This document shows positions 25,101-34,276 of a DNA stretch of 64,000 nt, in pieces. The stretch is from Rachycentron canadum (taxonomy: Eukaryota; Chordata; Actinopteri; Carangiformes; Rachycentridae): positions 16,884,824 to 16,948,823 of the forward strand of contig CM076648.1 of the NCBI GenBank assembly GCA_038496675.1, given 5' to 3'. The notes beneath the pieces were generated by a model that was not told the origin of the DNA, did no database searches, and was given only the letters and a program-made list of their open reading frames with translations. A program made the translations under genes and the position numbers. Within the stretch, counting starts at the first letter, position 1; every line of letters begins with the position of its first letter.

Positions 25101-26685
25101 ATAAGTAACCTACTTTATTGCTACCATTACACAGCTTTACAAAAACAAAATACAAGTTTATGGGGAGCATTGAGATCTGTACGTTCAACACTTTGGTGTG
25201 TTAACATCTGGCTTCTTCACAGGTTTAAATTATGCAGGCATCTGATAAGAAACAATGATAAAAAACTAGCATCATTAGTGTCTTTCCCGATTCTACAAGT
25301 TACAAGCTTGAAAACCGAGAAAAATAACCTCCAGGCAAATGGTACTGGGAGAAAACATGCCCTTTCAGTTATAAATAAATCTATTTTTAAATGCAGCATG
25401 TCCATAATGGCCCTGGTGCAGTCTAAACCTTCAACATCATTATTAGATGCTGACGAAAACTCAAAGCTGAACTGCGTCTGTTTTACGTATGGTACATTGG
25501 AATTTTTGCTTTTTTCCCACCTGGGAAAGTGGATTATCTTCCTCTTTGTTGAGCCGCATTATCATGATCCCACTCATTTGTATATTTAAACTTGGGGTTG
25601 AATCTGTTTTCCCTTCTAATTGTATACACGTGTAAATGGAAACGAATGAAAAAAAAAATTCCCAGGGTTGTGTTTTCCACCTTGCTTCCCCTGAGAAAGG
25701 AAACAGAGGCACTACCTCAAGCTACCACATCCTGCTTGTTTACTTCCTGCTGTGAAATTGCGTCACCCAGGGGAATGCTGCATTATTGGGCAATAATGTA
25801 AACATCTTATATCAGAGCAACAAATCACTTATCTTTGGGCTGAAAGAGTGCAAACATGTTTTTTGTTTGCTCTTCTTAGAAATCTTGTCTATACAGCTAC
25901 TCAACACAATGCTCATCATGAAACTATAAAAGTCAATTTTTAAATTTCCATAAACACAAGACTGATTGGCTGGAACAGCTACTCGGGTACAGGTCCTACC
26001 TTGTGGGAGTAGTGGGGGTCCATGATGCGGGCCAGTCCAAAGTCCCCAATCTTCAGTACCAAGTCCTCTGTGTTGACAAAAAGGTTGGCAGGCTTAAGGT
26101 CGCGGTGCAGCACGTTGGCAGAGTGGATGTACTTAAGACCCCTGAGGAGCTGGTACATGAAGAGCCTAGCGTGGCCCTCAGACAGTAGGCCCCTCTCCAG
26201 CAGCTGACACAGGTCTGTCTCCATGTACTCTTGCACAATGTAGACTGAGTTGACCTCTGTCAGGGACACCACGTCCTCTGTTAGCCTGCGACCATTGGGC
26301 CCCAGTGTCTCAAACACCTGATGATAAAAAGGTAAGGATGATTACTTAGTTGGAAAAAAAAAAAACAAAAACTTCTTTCCTACTCAAATACTAGGACAAG
26401 CGCCCTATTTATTTATTTTTTACCTTAAGCCTACTCCATGAAATTTACCTTGACAATGTTGTCGTGGTCGAGGCGTCTGATGATCTTGATTTCCCGCAGG
26501 GCATGCTTCACACTCTGAGGGTCAGTCAAGATAATTTTCTTCACAGCTACACGCTTGTCACAGTCCGTGTCAACTGCTGAAAACACTAGGCCGTTCCCTC
26601 CATAGCCCAGAGGCTTCAAGTCCATGTAGCGAGAACCCAGGTCAAAGCCATGAATGTTCATCAGTGACTCAAACTTCTCTGCCAT
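18010..26685 (-). CDS. mapk6: mapk6 (ERK3) atypical MAP kinase, 7 coding exons
   Basis: Atypical MAP kinase ERK3, an unstable serine/threonine kinase that signals mainly through MK5 (MAPKAPK5) in cytoplasm and nucleus. Coding exons on the minus strand are 26685-26449, 26317-26000, 21172-21028, 20067-19903, 19754-19559, 19407-19290 and 19104-18010. All junctions are GT-AG and in phase, giving 757 residues (human about 721). Visible landmarks: Gly-rich loop GYGGNG near 28-33, VAVKK with Lys49/50, HRDLKPAN with Asp152, DFG Asp171, and the single-phosphoacceptor loop SEG at 189-191 instead of TXY. SPR follows where other kinases have APE, and the MK5-docking FHIEDE lies at 332-337. A long C-terminal tail ends in KHLN. 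The start codon has G at -3 and +4. The N-terminal MAEKFESLMNIHGFDL is near-identical to ERK3 and unlike ERK4 (MAPK4), so the paralogue assignment is firm. Confidence 0.98.
19290..19407 (-). CDS. mapk6: mapk6 coding exon 6 (residues 354-393)
   Basis: Frame reads RYHESQLSEADWHLHSTHDP, then DEVQVDPRALSDVTDEEEVQ. This matches the acidic linker between the ERK3 kinase domain and tail. Acceptor is TTTCAG|GTATCA and donor CAG|GTGTGT, phase 0. There is no in-frame Met, so it is not visible as a stand-alone ORF. Confidence 0.95.
19559..19754 (-). CDS. mapk6: mapk6 coding exon 5 (end of kinase domain and FHIEDE, residues 289-354)
   Basis: Reads ALDFLEKILTFNPMDRLTAE, then HPYMADYSFPLDEPVSLHPF and IEDEVDDILLMD. 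F332-E337 (FHIEDE) is the ERK3/ERK4 docking motif for MK5. It falls at the same residue numbers as in human ERK3, so the kinase domain has no indels. The donor AG|GTATTC splits an Arg codon. Confidence 0.96.
19903..20067 (-). CDS. mapk6: mapk6 coding exon 4 (residues 234-289)
   Basis: Begins at TTTTAG|GAGCACATGAA and reads AHELEQMQLILESIPVLRE, then RNDMSKPHTPLAKLLPDVSP. Donor is CAGG|GTGAGT in phase 1. This is the C-lobe after the MAPK-insert region. Confidence 0.96.
21028..21172 (-). CDS. mapk6: mapk6 coding exon 3 (activation loop, residues 186-234)
   Basis: The reading frame is GHLSEGLVTKWYRSPRLLL, so it carries the SEG phosphoacceptor Ser189 and the SPR motif. It continues through NNYTKAIDMWAAGCIFAEM to GKTLFA. 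Acceptor is CACAG|GGT and donor GCAG|GTGAAT (phase 1). At 145 bp and with no in-frame Met it would be missed by simple ORF calling. A 4.8-kb intron separates it from exon 2. Confidence 0.96.
21173..25999 (-). other. mapk6: mapk6 intron 2 (4.8 kb)
   Basis: Largest intron of the gene, between the DFG exon and the SEG exon. It holds a (GAGT)n microsatellite at 21646-21674 and several A/T homopolymers. I see no nested gene and no recognisable non-coding RNA. ORFs up to 190 codons within it look like chance. Confidence 0.8.
21646..21674 (+). repeat. (GAGT)n microsatellite in mapk6 intron 2
   Basis: About seven tandem GAGT units, uninterrupted. Confidence 0.9.
26000..26317 (-). CDS. mapk6: mapk6 coding exon 2 (residues 80-185)
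   Basis: Starts after TCATCAG|GTG and ends CACAAG|GTAGGA, phase 0 at both ends. It encodes the hinge (VQEYMETDL), the catalytic loop HRDLKPANLF with Asp152, and KIGDFGLARIMDPHYSHK with DFG Asp171. Confidence 0.97.
26449..26685 (-). CDS. mapk6: mapk6 coding exon 1 (residues 1-79)
   Basis: Contains the start codon and the N-lobe: Gly-rich loop, beta-3 Lys49/Lys50 and the helix C segment ALREIKIIRRLDHDNIVK. The donor is AAG|GTAAAT in phase 0. Reading past the donor gives only intron-derived residues. Confidence 0.97.
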
Positions 26686-27357
26686 GACGACTGTTTTAGC
26701 CTTTTACACCAAGCTCCTGCTATCTCTAACGTTTGGTCTCTGGCCTGTTACAAGTTCAACTTTGACGCCAACAGAGGAATTTATTGGCCAGTTCACCCGC
26801 TGCTTCAGAGGCTAACTGACCCCTCTACAGACGACCACCCAGTCCCCCCTGTCTTGCCCTCACTGTCAGATGCGGGGTCTTAATGTGTAGTCGAACTTTC
26901 TTTCCATCTTGAATAAAGGAGAGAAAACTTTAAAGTTTTATTCCTCCTCCAATCCTGAATGTGTGTGTATCTTCAAATGAAAAGTTCTTTGTAGACTAGT
27001 GTTCATAGACTGCAATGGAATGGACTTCAGGGCTAATTAAAAAGCAGTGAGACTATTAACCTATAAAAGCATGTAGTTGCATCCTCACAGTGCAGATACA
27101 TTCAGTGTAGGACTGGTCCTGAGCAGCATCATATGAAATGTGCCTAAATGCACTTTTTTTTTTTTTAAATTCTTTTTGATATATATATATTTTTTTATTT
27201 ACCTGTCTGTAATTTTCCTGTCAAGTCACCTGATCTATTAAATTGAAATGAGTCTGGCCTTAAAGTCTTCAAAGTAATGTTTAACCCTCAATGATCAGGT
27301 GGCTCAAGCTCGCCACAGTCACAATCAAAACTATCCTCCATTTTACTTGGGTGTAAC
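26686..27357 (-). other. mapk6: probable mapk6 5' UTR part of the first coding exon
   Basis: Immediately upstream of the mapk6 start codon in the direction of transcription. The best splice acceptor upstream is a pyrimidine-rich tract ending TGTCTTTCAG|GTTACACC at 27358. An exon from 27357 to 26449 would therefore carry about 670 nt of 5' UTR. Weaker acceptors nearer the ATG, such as one ending GGTCAG near 26815, could shorten it. No transcript evidence is available here. Confidence 0.45.
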
Positions 27358-27399
27358 CTGAAAGACAAGAGAAGAACAGAACAAAAAGAAGGTAAGAAA

Positions 27400-28240
27400 A
27401 AAAACCCCATCTAGGGTCAGTTTAAAGTCCGTCGTTTAACGACAGGAAATTTCCACAAAATAACCTCCGGTTAAAATGTGGTGACATTTATGGAAACGAA
27501 ACCCCTCCCCCGCCCGGTTTCTGCGCTTTGCTAGTCCGGTTTCTGAGTATCGTTCAAATTGAGATAATCCACGGAAAGTGAGCCCAGACTGACACCAGAG
27601 AGGGTTTTCACGGGTTATACATGAACCACCAAAAGCAAAACAAAGAAACAGGCTTTTTATCTCGTGTTAGGTTAATTTCATACCGCCTGTTTCGGCCTTC
27701 ACCGGGTCTGGCGGAAAAAAGCCAGGAATGGAAGCACAACGGCAAACTGACACGCTGCTGACAGACCTCCATCTGTTTGCTTTCATCCATAACCCCGGCC
27801 ACACGCTAACACACACATTAACCAGAGTATATGTGGGAGACAACAACCTCAATATGCTTGATTTTTTTAAATAAATACCAAACAGCGTTAGAGTGAATCC
27901 CGCCGACGGGGCGAACAAAGGAGCCGTTGTTGGCGGAGGCTTCTGACTACGTGGTGCGGCTTCTCTATCGCTTAGCAGCACAAAGCCGACGGCGGTTTAG
28001 CTGCTAAAAACGACCACGAACCTGCGGCAAAATGACATATAGGGTGAATAACACCGACTACGATCGACATATAATAAATTACTCACAGTCCTTGTTCGTC
28101 GCATTAGTTTCCTTGTGTATTTAATTAAAACCAAATAAGGTTTGAGTAGGCTCCGCTCCCCGAGCTCTGCGGATCTGTTGCAATCGCCATTTAGACTGGG
28201 CTGAGCTATGAAAGGGGCGTGACGTCACGGTGCTGCCTTC
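27400..28240 (-). promoter_or_regulatory. mapk6: putative mapk6 promoter and non-coding first exon
   Basis: A GC- and CpG-richer island in AT-rich surroundings, 0.7-1.5 kb upstream of the mapk6 start codon. It contains CCGCCCGG, GGCGG and GGGGCG motifs and a perfect CRE at 28220-28227. On the minus strand a strong donor, GACT|GTGAGTAA, lies at 28087. A non-coding exon ending there could splice to the acceptor at 27358. No TATA box is evident. Confidence 0.5.
28220..28227. promoter_or_regulatory. palindromic CRE (TGACGTCA)
   Basis: A perfect 8-bp cAMP-response element, the binding site known for CREB/ATF dimers. It sits in the GC-rich block upstream of mapk6, next to GGGGCG, about 140 bp upstream of the proposed non-coding exon's donor. 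The match is exact; function is inferred. Confidence 0.5.
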
Positions 28241-28732
28241 AAGGACTGTCAGACATAACTTGATTGGAAACATTCGCGGCTGATCTGATGAGGCGGCGAT
28301 TCGCTGTAATGTGTAAGCGATTTTTTTTTTTTTTTTTTTTTGGCCTATCACAAATAAATTACTTAAATTACTTATTTTATTTTATTAACAGCTCAACATT
28401 TGTGTTTAGCAGTAATTATTACTTGGCTATAATCCTATATATCCAGAGGCCACTCTCGGGTTCATTGGGTTCATTAGGCAGATAATCACTTCAATAGTAC
28501 TAATTTAAACAGATTAATGTGTACAATTATGATTGTTAAGCAGCATTTACGACATCTATACATCACAAATTCAATTTGATTTGTACCATTTAAATGAATT
28601 GACCTTATATTTATTTTTTTCTCATATTTTCAATAATCCCAGAATTATTGTACTCATCATTCTCTGTCCCACCTTTATTCTAATGCCTTTTTAATCCTCT
28701 AAATGTTCTTAGTAATGTAAATGATCCCATTT

Positions 28733-29575
28733 ACACCCATGCATTTGATTTATTTATTCTACATTAAGCAGGTGTTGTCTGCAAAAGAAGTTGCTTTTAG
28801 TCGAGAAAATATATGACAGTCTTGCACATTGAAATATTGCACACTATATATGTGAAACAGAACATGATTTTGTCACAACTACAGGATTTGGGAACTTCGA
28901 GCAGTACCTGAAAGCAACAGGAGCCATTCAAAAGATGTGTGTTGAATCGCATATCACGTGACAGCGGTAGATTCAAAATCCCACTCAGTATTTACAGGTC
29001 TATGGTTGAAAAGCTAACACATACAAATGCCAGTAATGTTTTTCAGTAAACAAGAGCGCTATAATTATGTAATCTTTGTCTCTAGCATTTTAAAGCAAAA
29101 TGTAAACATTTTTTTTTAGCCTATTAGTAATGATATATTTAATCCTTAAGATATAGGTCTATGTAAAGGAAGACAGAAATATGTTTGCTGAAATTATTTG
29201 CTGTCACTGGTTGCAAGCCTATGCCTCTTTTGCACCTGAACATAATCAGATTGTTCTTTGATAATAAAGGAGGGAGACATTTTGTTTCCTATTTTATTAC
29301 CTATCCAAGGAGAGATGAAAAGTCCCGAAAAATAGTTAGGATACATAAAAAGCTATGACCGTATCCTATATTACCTGAATTGGTTCCTGCTTTCCTCTTT
29401 TCTTTTCTTTTTTTTTTTTTTTTTAGTTTATTTGCTATTTTCTTCCAATATCTTATCACACGCAACAGAAAACGTGGGCCTGCCAGCATCTAGATACAGT
29501 CTCTCCACATGCTGTACACTTGATACACCCATGCATTTGATTTATTTATTTCTACATACAGCAGGTGTTGTTTGC
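28733..29575 (+). repeat. pair of about 50-bp direct repeats, about 740 bp apart
   Basis: 28733-28782 and 29525-29575 share ACACCCATGCATTTGATT, then TATTTATT, CTACAT and AGCAGGTGTTGT. They differ by one indel and about three substitutions. Intervening DNA is AT-rich with no ORF of note. Could be a local duplication or two ends of an unrecognised element. Confidence 0.7.
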
Positions 29576-29689
29576 TTCTTCTTTTAAAATAAGCTGTTGT
29601 TTTCCGGGCCAGTCCACGATTTCTTTTTCCCAGTTGTTTGTGCCTTAGATGGGAATTAATGTTTTCCGATTATGGCACGCAGTCAGTAA

Positions 29690-30135
29690 GAAAACCCCCT
29701 CAGACAGGTCATTGACTGCGGCTTGCGGATTTAGAAAGTCCATCTGGCACCGTGATGCGCGGGGTGTTTCCCTTTTGGCGGTCCGCCCTCACGTCTCATC
29801 TCCATCCCGAGAAAAAAAAAAACCGTAAGGGAAGACACTATTTTTCTCCAGATCCCTCATCCAGACTAAGGTAGACAGGCTACTCTACGGCGCCACCGTG
29901 GATGCTGTGAATGGATGGAGTGAGGGATGGATGGGCGGGCAGCAGCATCACAGCCGCAGCGGTCTACATCAGCATCCGCAGGCAGACCATGTGAGGACCC
30001 ATGTGCCCGAGAATGCAGATGCCTCTCACAGGCCGGGATGGGCTCTGCAATGGAGACCAGGAACTGCATGCGGACTGAGCGGGATGCGACAGACTTGGAG
30101 AGCGACTCACGGAGAGAGAGAGAGAGAGACAGTCA
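29690..30135. promoter_or_regulatory. orphan CpG/GC-rich block, possible promoter
   Basis: CpG-dense island in AT-rich intergenic DNA between mapk6 and leo1, containing GATGCGCGGGG, GGCGGTCCGCC, CGGCGCCACCG and GGGCGGGC. It ends in a GA repeat. It overlaps ORFs on both strands (plus 111 codons from 29898, minus 67 codons), neither of which resembles a known protein. A donor-like CAT|GTGAGG occurs at about 29990 on plus. Promoter identity is inference from composition. Confidence 0.35.
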
Positions 30136-33100
30136 ATAGGTTTTACCTTTTACCTTTACCGCTCTTATATTTAGCTGTCGTCAAAGTTTATGATGCTATC
30201 TTGTCTCAGACATCAACGTTCCCAAATGTATAAAGTTATATAATTAAATATTAAATTATTATAATATCTCGTGTGGTCAGGCCAAGGCTTGATTTGATTT
30301 GATTTCAGAGAAAATTGGGATTCCATAGGTTAATTGAGGTGTAGAGTCTTTATTTTATTTCTCTGGTTTCTTGAGATCTTAGTTTCTATTTTTAATATTA
30401 AATAACTATTAAATAGCTGCTTTAAGAAAAAAAAAACTGTTTTTCATTCACCCATTCTAGGCTATGTTAACAATTAATATTTAGTTGCCTAATTCATGCT
30501 AAAAAGATATTCTTTATTGATCCAAGTTTTGATTGCCCTCATCTACTGGCAGATCAGAGGTCAAATGAGTTCAGACTGATTATGCCTCAGATGTAAGCCA
30601 CTTCAGTGGAGCAGACGTTTTGAACACCATGTCCTGCTGCCGAGGAACCCACTGTCAATCTTCTCCACAGCCAAGATACTTTACATCCTTCACAAGCCAG
30701 AAACTTGGAGAGACAATTCAAACTTTCATTTCATTAGAGTACATTATTACTAAAATGATTCCCTCTCAAGACTTGCTTATTGCCTCCGATGAAGGCTACA
30801 TTAATGATTAAAAAGCAGATTTTATAGATAACATATTGGCTGCTTGCTACCTGCTCTTTCCCCTTCTGCTGTAGATGTATAAAGGGTCAGTTGGGGTAAT
30901 AAGATAATTCCCTCACATGTTGATTATTTTTGAGAAGACAGCTTAAAAAAAGAAATTCCCTCTTCTGTTTCTTTTATCCCAGTAACAGTTACTATCACAG
31001 TGTTTCAAGCAGGGTAATTAAAGCCTCTGCTGCAGGCCTCTCTTGTTACATGGTGAGACAAATATTTGACATCAAATCTTAACCCAAAATGCTTAATTTG
31101 TTGAAAATTACAGTGACATCAATCACTGCCACTCACAACTATGGATAGTGCTCTGTTACTGTCATGCTCTGAGTTTCCAGACCAAACAGACACTGTTGCA
31201 AGGTGTTTGCGGAGCACAGAGTGCCCCTTGTGTGGCAAATAAAGTTGTGCACACACCACATATGTTCGTCTGTAAGTGATAGTGGTATGACTAATTTTCT
31301 ATTTCACACATGCACACTTACACTTATGTCCCCCAGCCCTGATTTTTCACCATAACACTAGAGATTTCATCTGCTCTTTCATGAAATCACCTGCTCCCCT
31401 TGTTTAATTCTTTGCCCTAATTTCTAGGTTAAAACATAGACATCCATAACATCACTATCATGACACATTCATGTCTACTTGTTCCTTGTGCAAAATGAAA
31501 TGTTCTTGCCACTTACTGAGGCTGACATTCTTCTGAGACGACTGGAGCAACATAGTACATAAGTTAATAGTCCATCCAGAAGAATTATCCAACACTCCCA
31601 CCCTGACAGACAGACAGGTGGGGAGGATTCAGCGGAGTCCAGTATCTGTGTGGGTATGTGAATGGATTCTCAGAGCCTTTAGCGGTGTGTTATCCTACTC
31701 CATGTGCCTCTGGTTGTGAGGTGGAGCTCCATGGAAAGTTAATATAGGCCTGGCCGGAGAGGGGCGGAGACTTCTCTGTGTATGGCTTGGCCTGTCAGTG
31801 TGCTAGGCCCACTACCGTTAGAGTCCACTGCCGCCACCTCTTTCTGTCTCTCTCTTTTCACAGCCACTTTCTTACCCTCCAGTTTTAGCCCAGTCTGTTG
31901 GAGGCAGAAACAGAACTAATCCCTTTGCAGCCTGTAGAGAAAAGCATTCCTGTCCCTGGGTGAGACCTTTGCAAATCCAGTTCTTGTGATTCACGATTTT
32001 TATTTATCATTTTAGATCAAAGGATTACACAATAGCACTGGATCATTAAAGCCCCCACAACACATTTGAATAAAGATAGAAATATGTGTCCATCTAGCTA
32101 TAAATAAGGTGGATTCTTGTAAGGCCCAAGTATATACAGTGCTGTTGGGGATTTATGACAGTGCAAGTGCCACAGAAGAGTCAATGCTTATTCCTGGGGA
32201 GAACAATGGTTGCCTGTTTTTGCCCCTGCCTTGCAAATCCAATTTTCCATTCCTGAAACCTGTAGCTGCTATCCTAAATTCACAGTACCTCATGGTGTCT
32301 GCCACTGTCTGCTTGTAAGACTGGTCCTCCTTGATCTGCTTGTCATATGGCAGGTTGCAGGACTCTCAGCAGACTGGGCATGTTTGGACTGTAAGGAAAT
32401 GTGTGCGTGTGTATTTGTTTGATATATCAACCAGACTGCTGCAGGGTCTGGACCAGCTGTGTGTTATCAAAATATCTGAATGGACGTGTGAGGAAATGAG
32501 GGCAAAGCTGTGGGTTTCATGTTGTGTCTCCTTATTTTGTGTGTTTGTTTGGGCTTGCTGACATGTGACTCTACTGTAACTAACCCTCAAAGGATGGCCT
32601 GTTTGGGCAATACTGTGCTCAGTTGAGAAACAACATTAATTAATTAATCACCAATGACCTTAATTAGTACAGTTAGAGACCATTGCATAACACAATTCTC
32701 TGTAACATCAGCAGTCGGAGTTGCCAATGCTGAGTGCTGATGCTTCGGCTGTTTTTCACACCGTGTCTGCTATTGCAAAGCTCTGTCCCACCGGACCAAA
32801 AAGCCAAGGTGCAGAACAGATCAAGACAAGCATGAAGGCATGAATTCTTGCACTGTCGTTAATTTAAGTGGCCAATTGACCCTTAAAGGAGCTGTGTTAT
32901 CCATACACACCCTGTTCATGTCTGGTACCATGCAACTCAGGCATTTCACAGTGTTGTGAAAGAGATCTACACAAGTGTTGATACACTTTTACCACTTGTG
33001 TCCCTAGTGCAGGGGGTAAACATGCTTATGTAATGACATCCTTTTGTGGTTTGATCTACCGTGTAGGTGATAACTTGTAGGACTATCTTGAAATGCTTAG

Positions 33101-33777
33101 ATAGTCTTTGTACAATTACTTAATTTCTAAACCTCAAAACCATTTCTGAGAAGGCCTCTTCCTCGTACCCATTAACTCAGACTGAGCTGGATGTTTCATC
33201 TCACTGCTTTCTGTTCCAGGATGATTCTCTATTCCTGCGTCAGCACCCAGGATGTCCACGCACCGCTGCTCAAAGGTAAGGCAAGATCAGTGTATAGAGA
33301 AACAAGTCTGTTTGCAGTCTTGCATGACAATTGTGTGTGCAGGACAGATGGGATCTCATTCAGCTGTTTAAGTGATTCACTCAGAGAGGAAAGTGTTAGT
33401 GGGGCACGTCTGTATTATTACATAACATCCAATAGTGCCACCACCACTGACCTGGAATTCGCCTTTTTTTCTTTCTTTATAGGCTGACGTACAGTTTGAT
33501 GAGTCTTTCAGATCTGAAATGAGTCCAGAATGTGTTCAATGATAACAGACTGATCAGCTGAACTTTTAGATGCAAAGAACAGATGCTAGAGCAGCAACAA
33601 GTCTTCCCTCACGCTTTAATCACTTTTTAAATCATCATTAAACATTGCAATGGAGCTTTGTAGTCATTTGGTGACAGACTAATGAAAGGGAGGATACTCT
33701 ACATAAAACCTTATGGCTAAAAGGTATTAGCATCTATAGAATCTTGAAACCTGTTTTACCAGCATACCATACATAGG
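30136..33777. other. intergenic DNA, one candidate plus-strand exon
   Basis: Mostly featureless AT-rich sequence. A 56-bp stretch at 33220-33275 is bounded by TTCTGTTCCAG| and |GTAAGG on plus and is open in two frames. It is the only exon-like object I would flag here. Confidence 0.5.
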
Positions 33778-34276
33778 AGAGGAAAGGAGAGGAGAGGAGA
33801 GGAAAGGAAAGGAAAGGAGAGGAGAGGAGAGGAGAGGAGAGGAAAGGAGAGGANNNNNNNNNNNNNNNNNNNNNNNNNNNNNNNNNNNNNNNNNNNNNNN
33901 NNNNNNNNNNNNNNNNNNNNNNNNNNNNNNNNNNNNNNNNNNNNNNNNNNNNNNNNNNNNNNNNNNNNNNNNNNNNNNNNNNNNNNNNNNNNNNNNNNNN
34001 NNNNNNNNNNNNNNNNNNNNNNNNNNNNNNNNNNNNNNNNNNNNNNNNNNNNNNNNNNNNNNNNNNNNNNNNNNNNNNNNNNNNNNNNNNNNNNNNNNNN
34101 NNNNNNNNNNNNNNNNNNNNNNNNNNNNNNNNNNNNNNNNNNNNNNNNNNNNNNNNNNNNNNNNNNNNNNNNNNNNNNNNNNNNNNNNNNNNNNNNNNNN
34201 NNNNNNNNNNNNAAGGAAAGGAAAGGAAAGGAGAGGAGAGGAGAGGAGAGGAGAGGAGAGGAGAGGAGAGGAGAGG
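33778..34276 (+). repeat. (GGAGA/GGAAA)n pentanucleotide array interrupted by assembly gap
   Basis: Purine-only pentamers flank both sides of 359 Ns (33854-34212). The gap therefore most likely hides more of the same array. Long ORFs predicted across it are artefacts. Confidence 0.95.
33854..34212. other. assembly gap (359 N)
   Basis: Run of undetermined bases. The true length of the enclosed repeat is unknown. Confidence 0.99.

Noticed and set aside
25017..25589. 190-codon plus-strand ORF in mapk6 intron 2
   Set aside because: No recognisable domain, no codon bias, antisense to an intron; length is within chance for AT-rich DNA with few stops.
18010..26685. Assignment of the kinase to MAPK4 (ERK4)
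   Set aside because: N-terminus, FHIEDE (ERK4 has FRIEDE) and the tail ending in KHLN all match ERK3.
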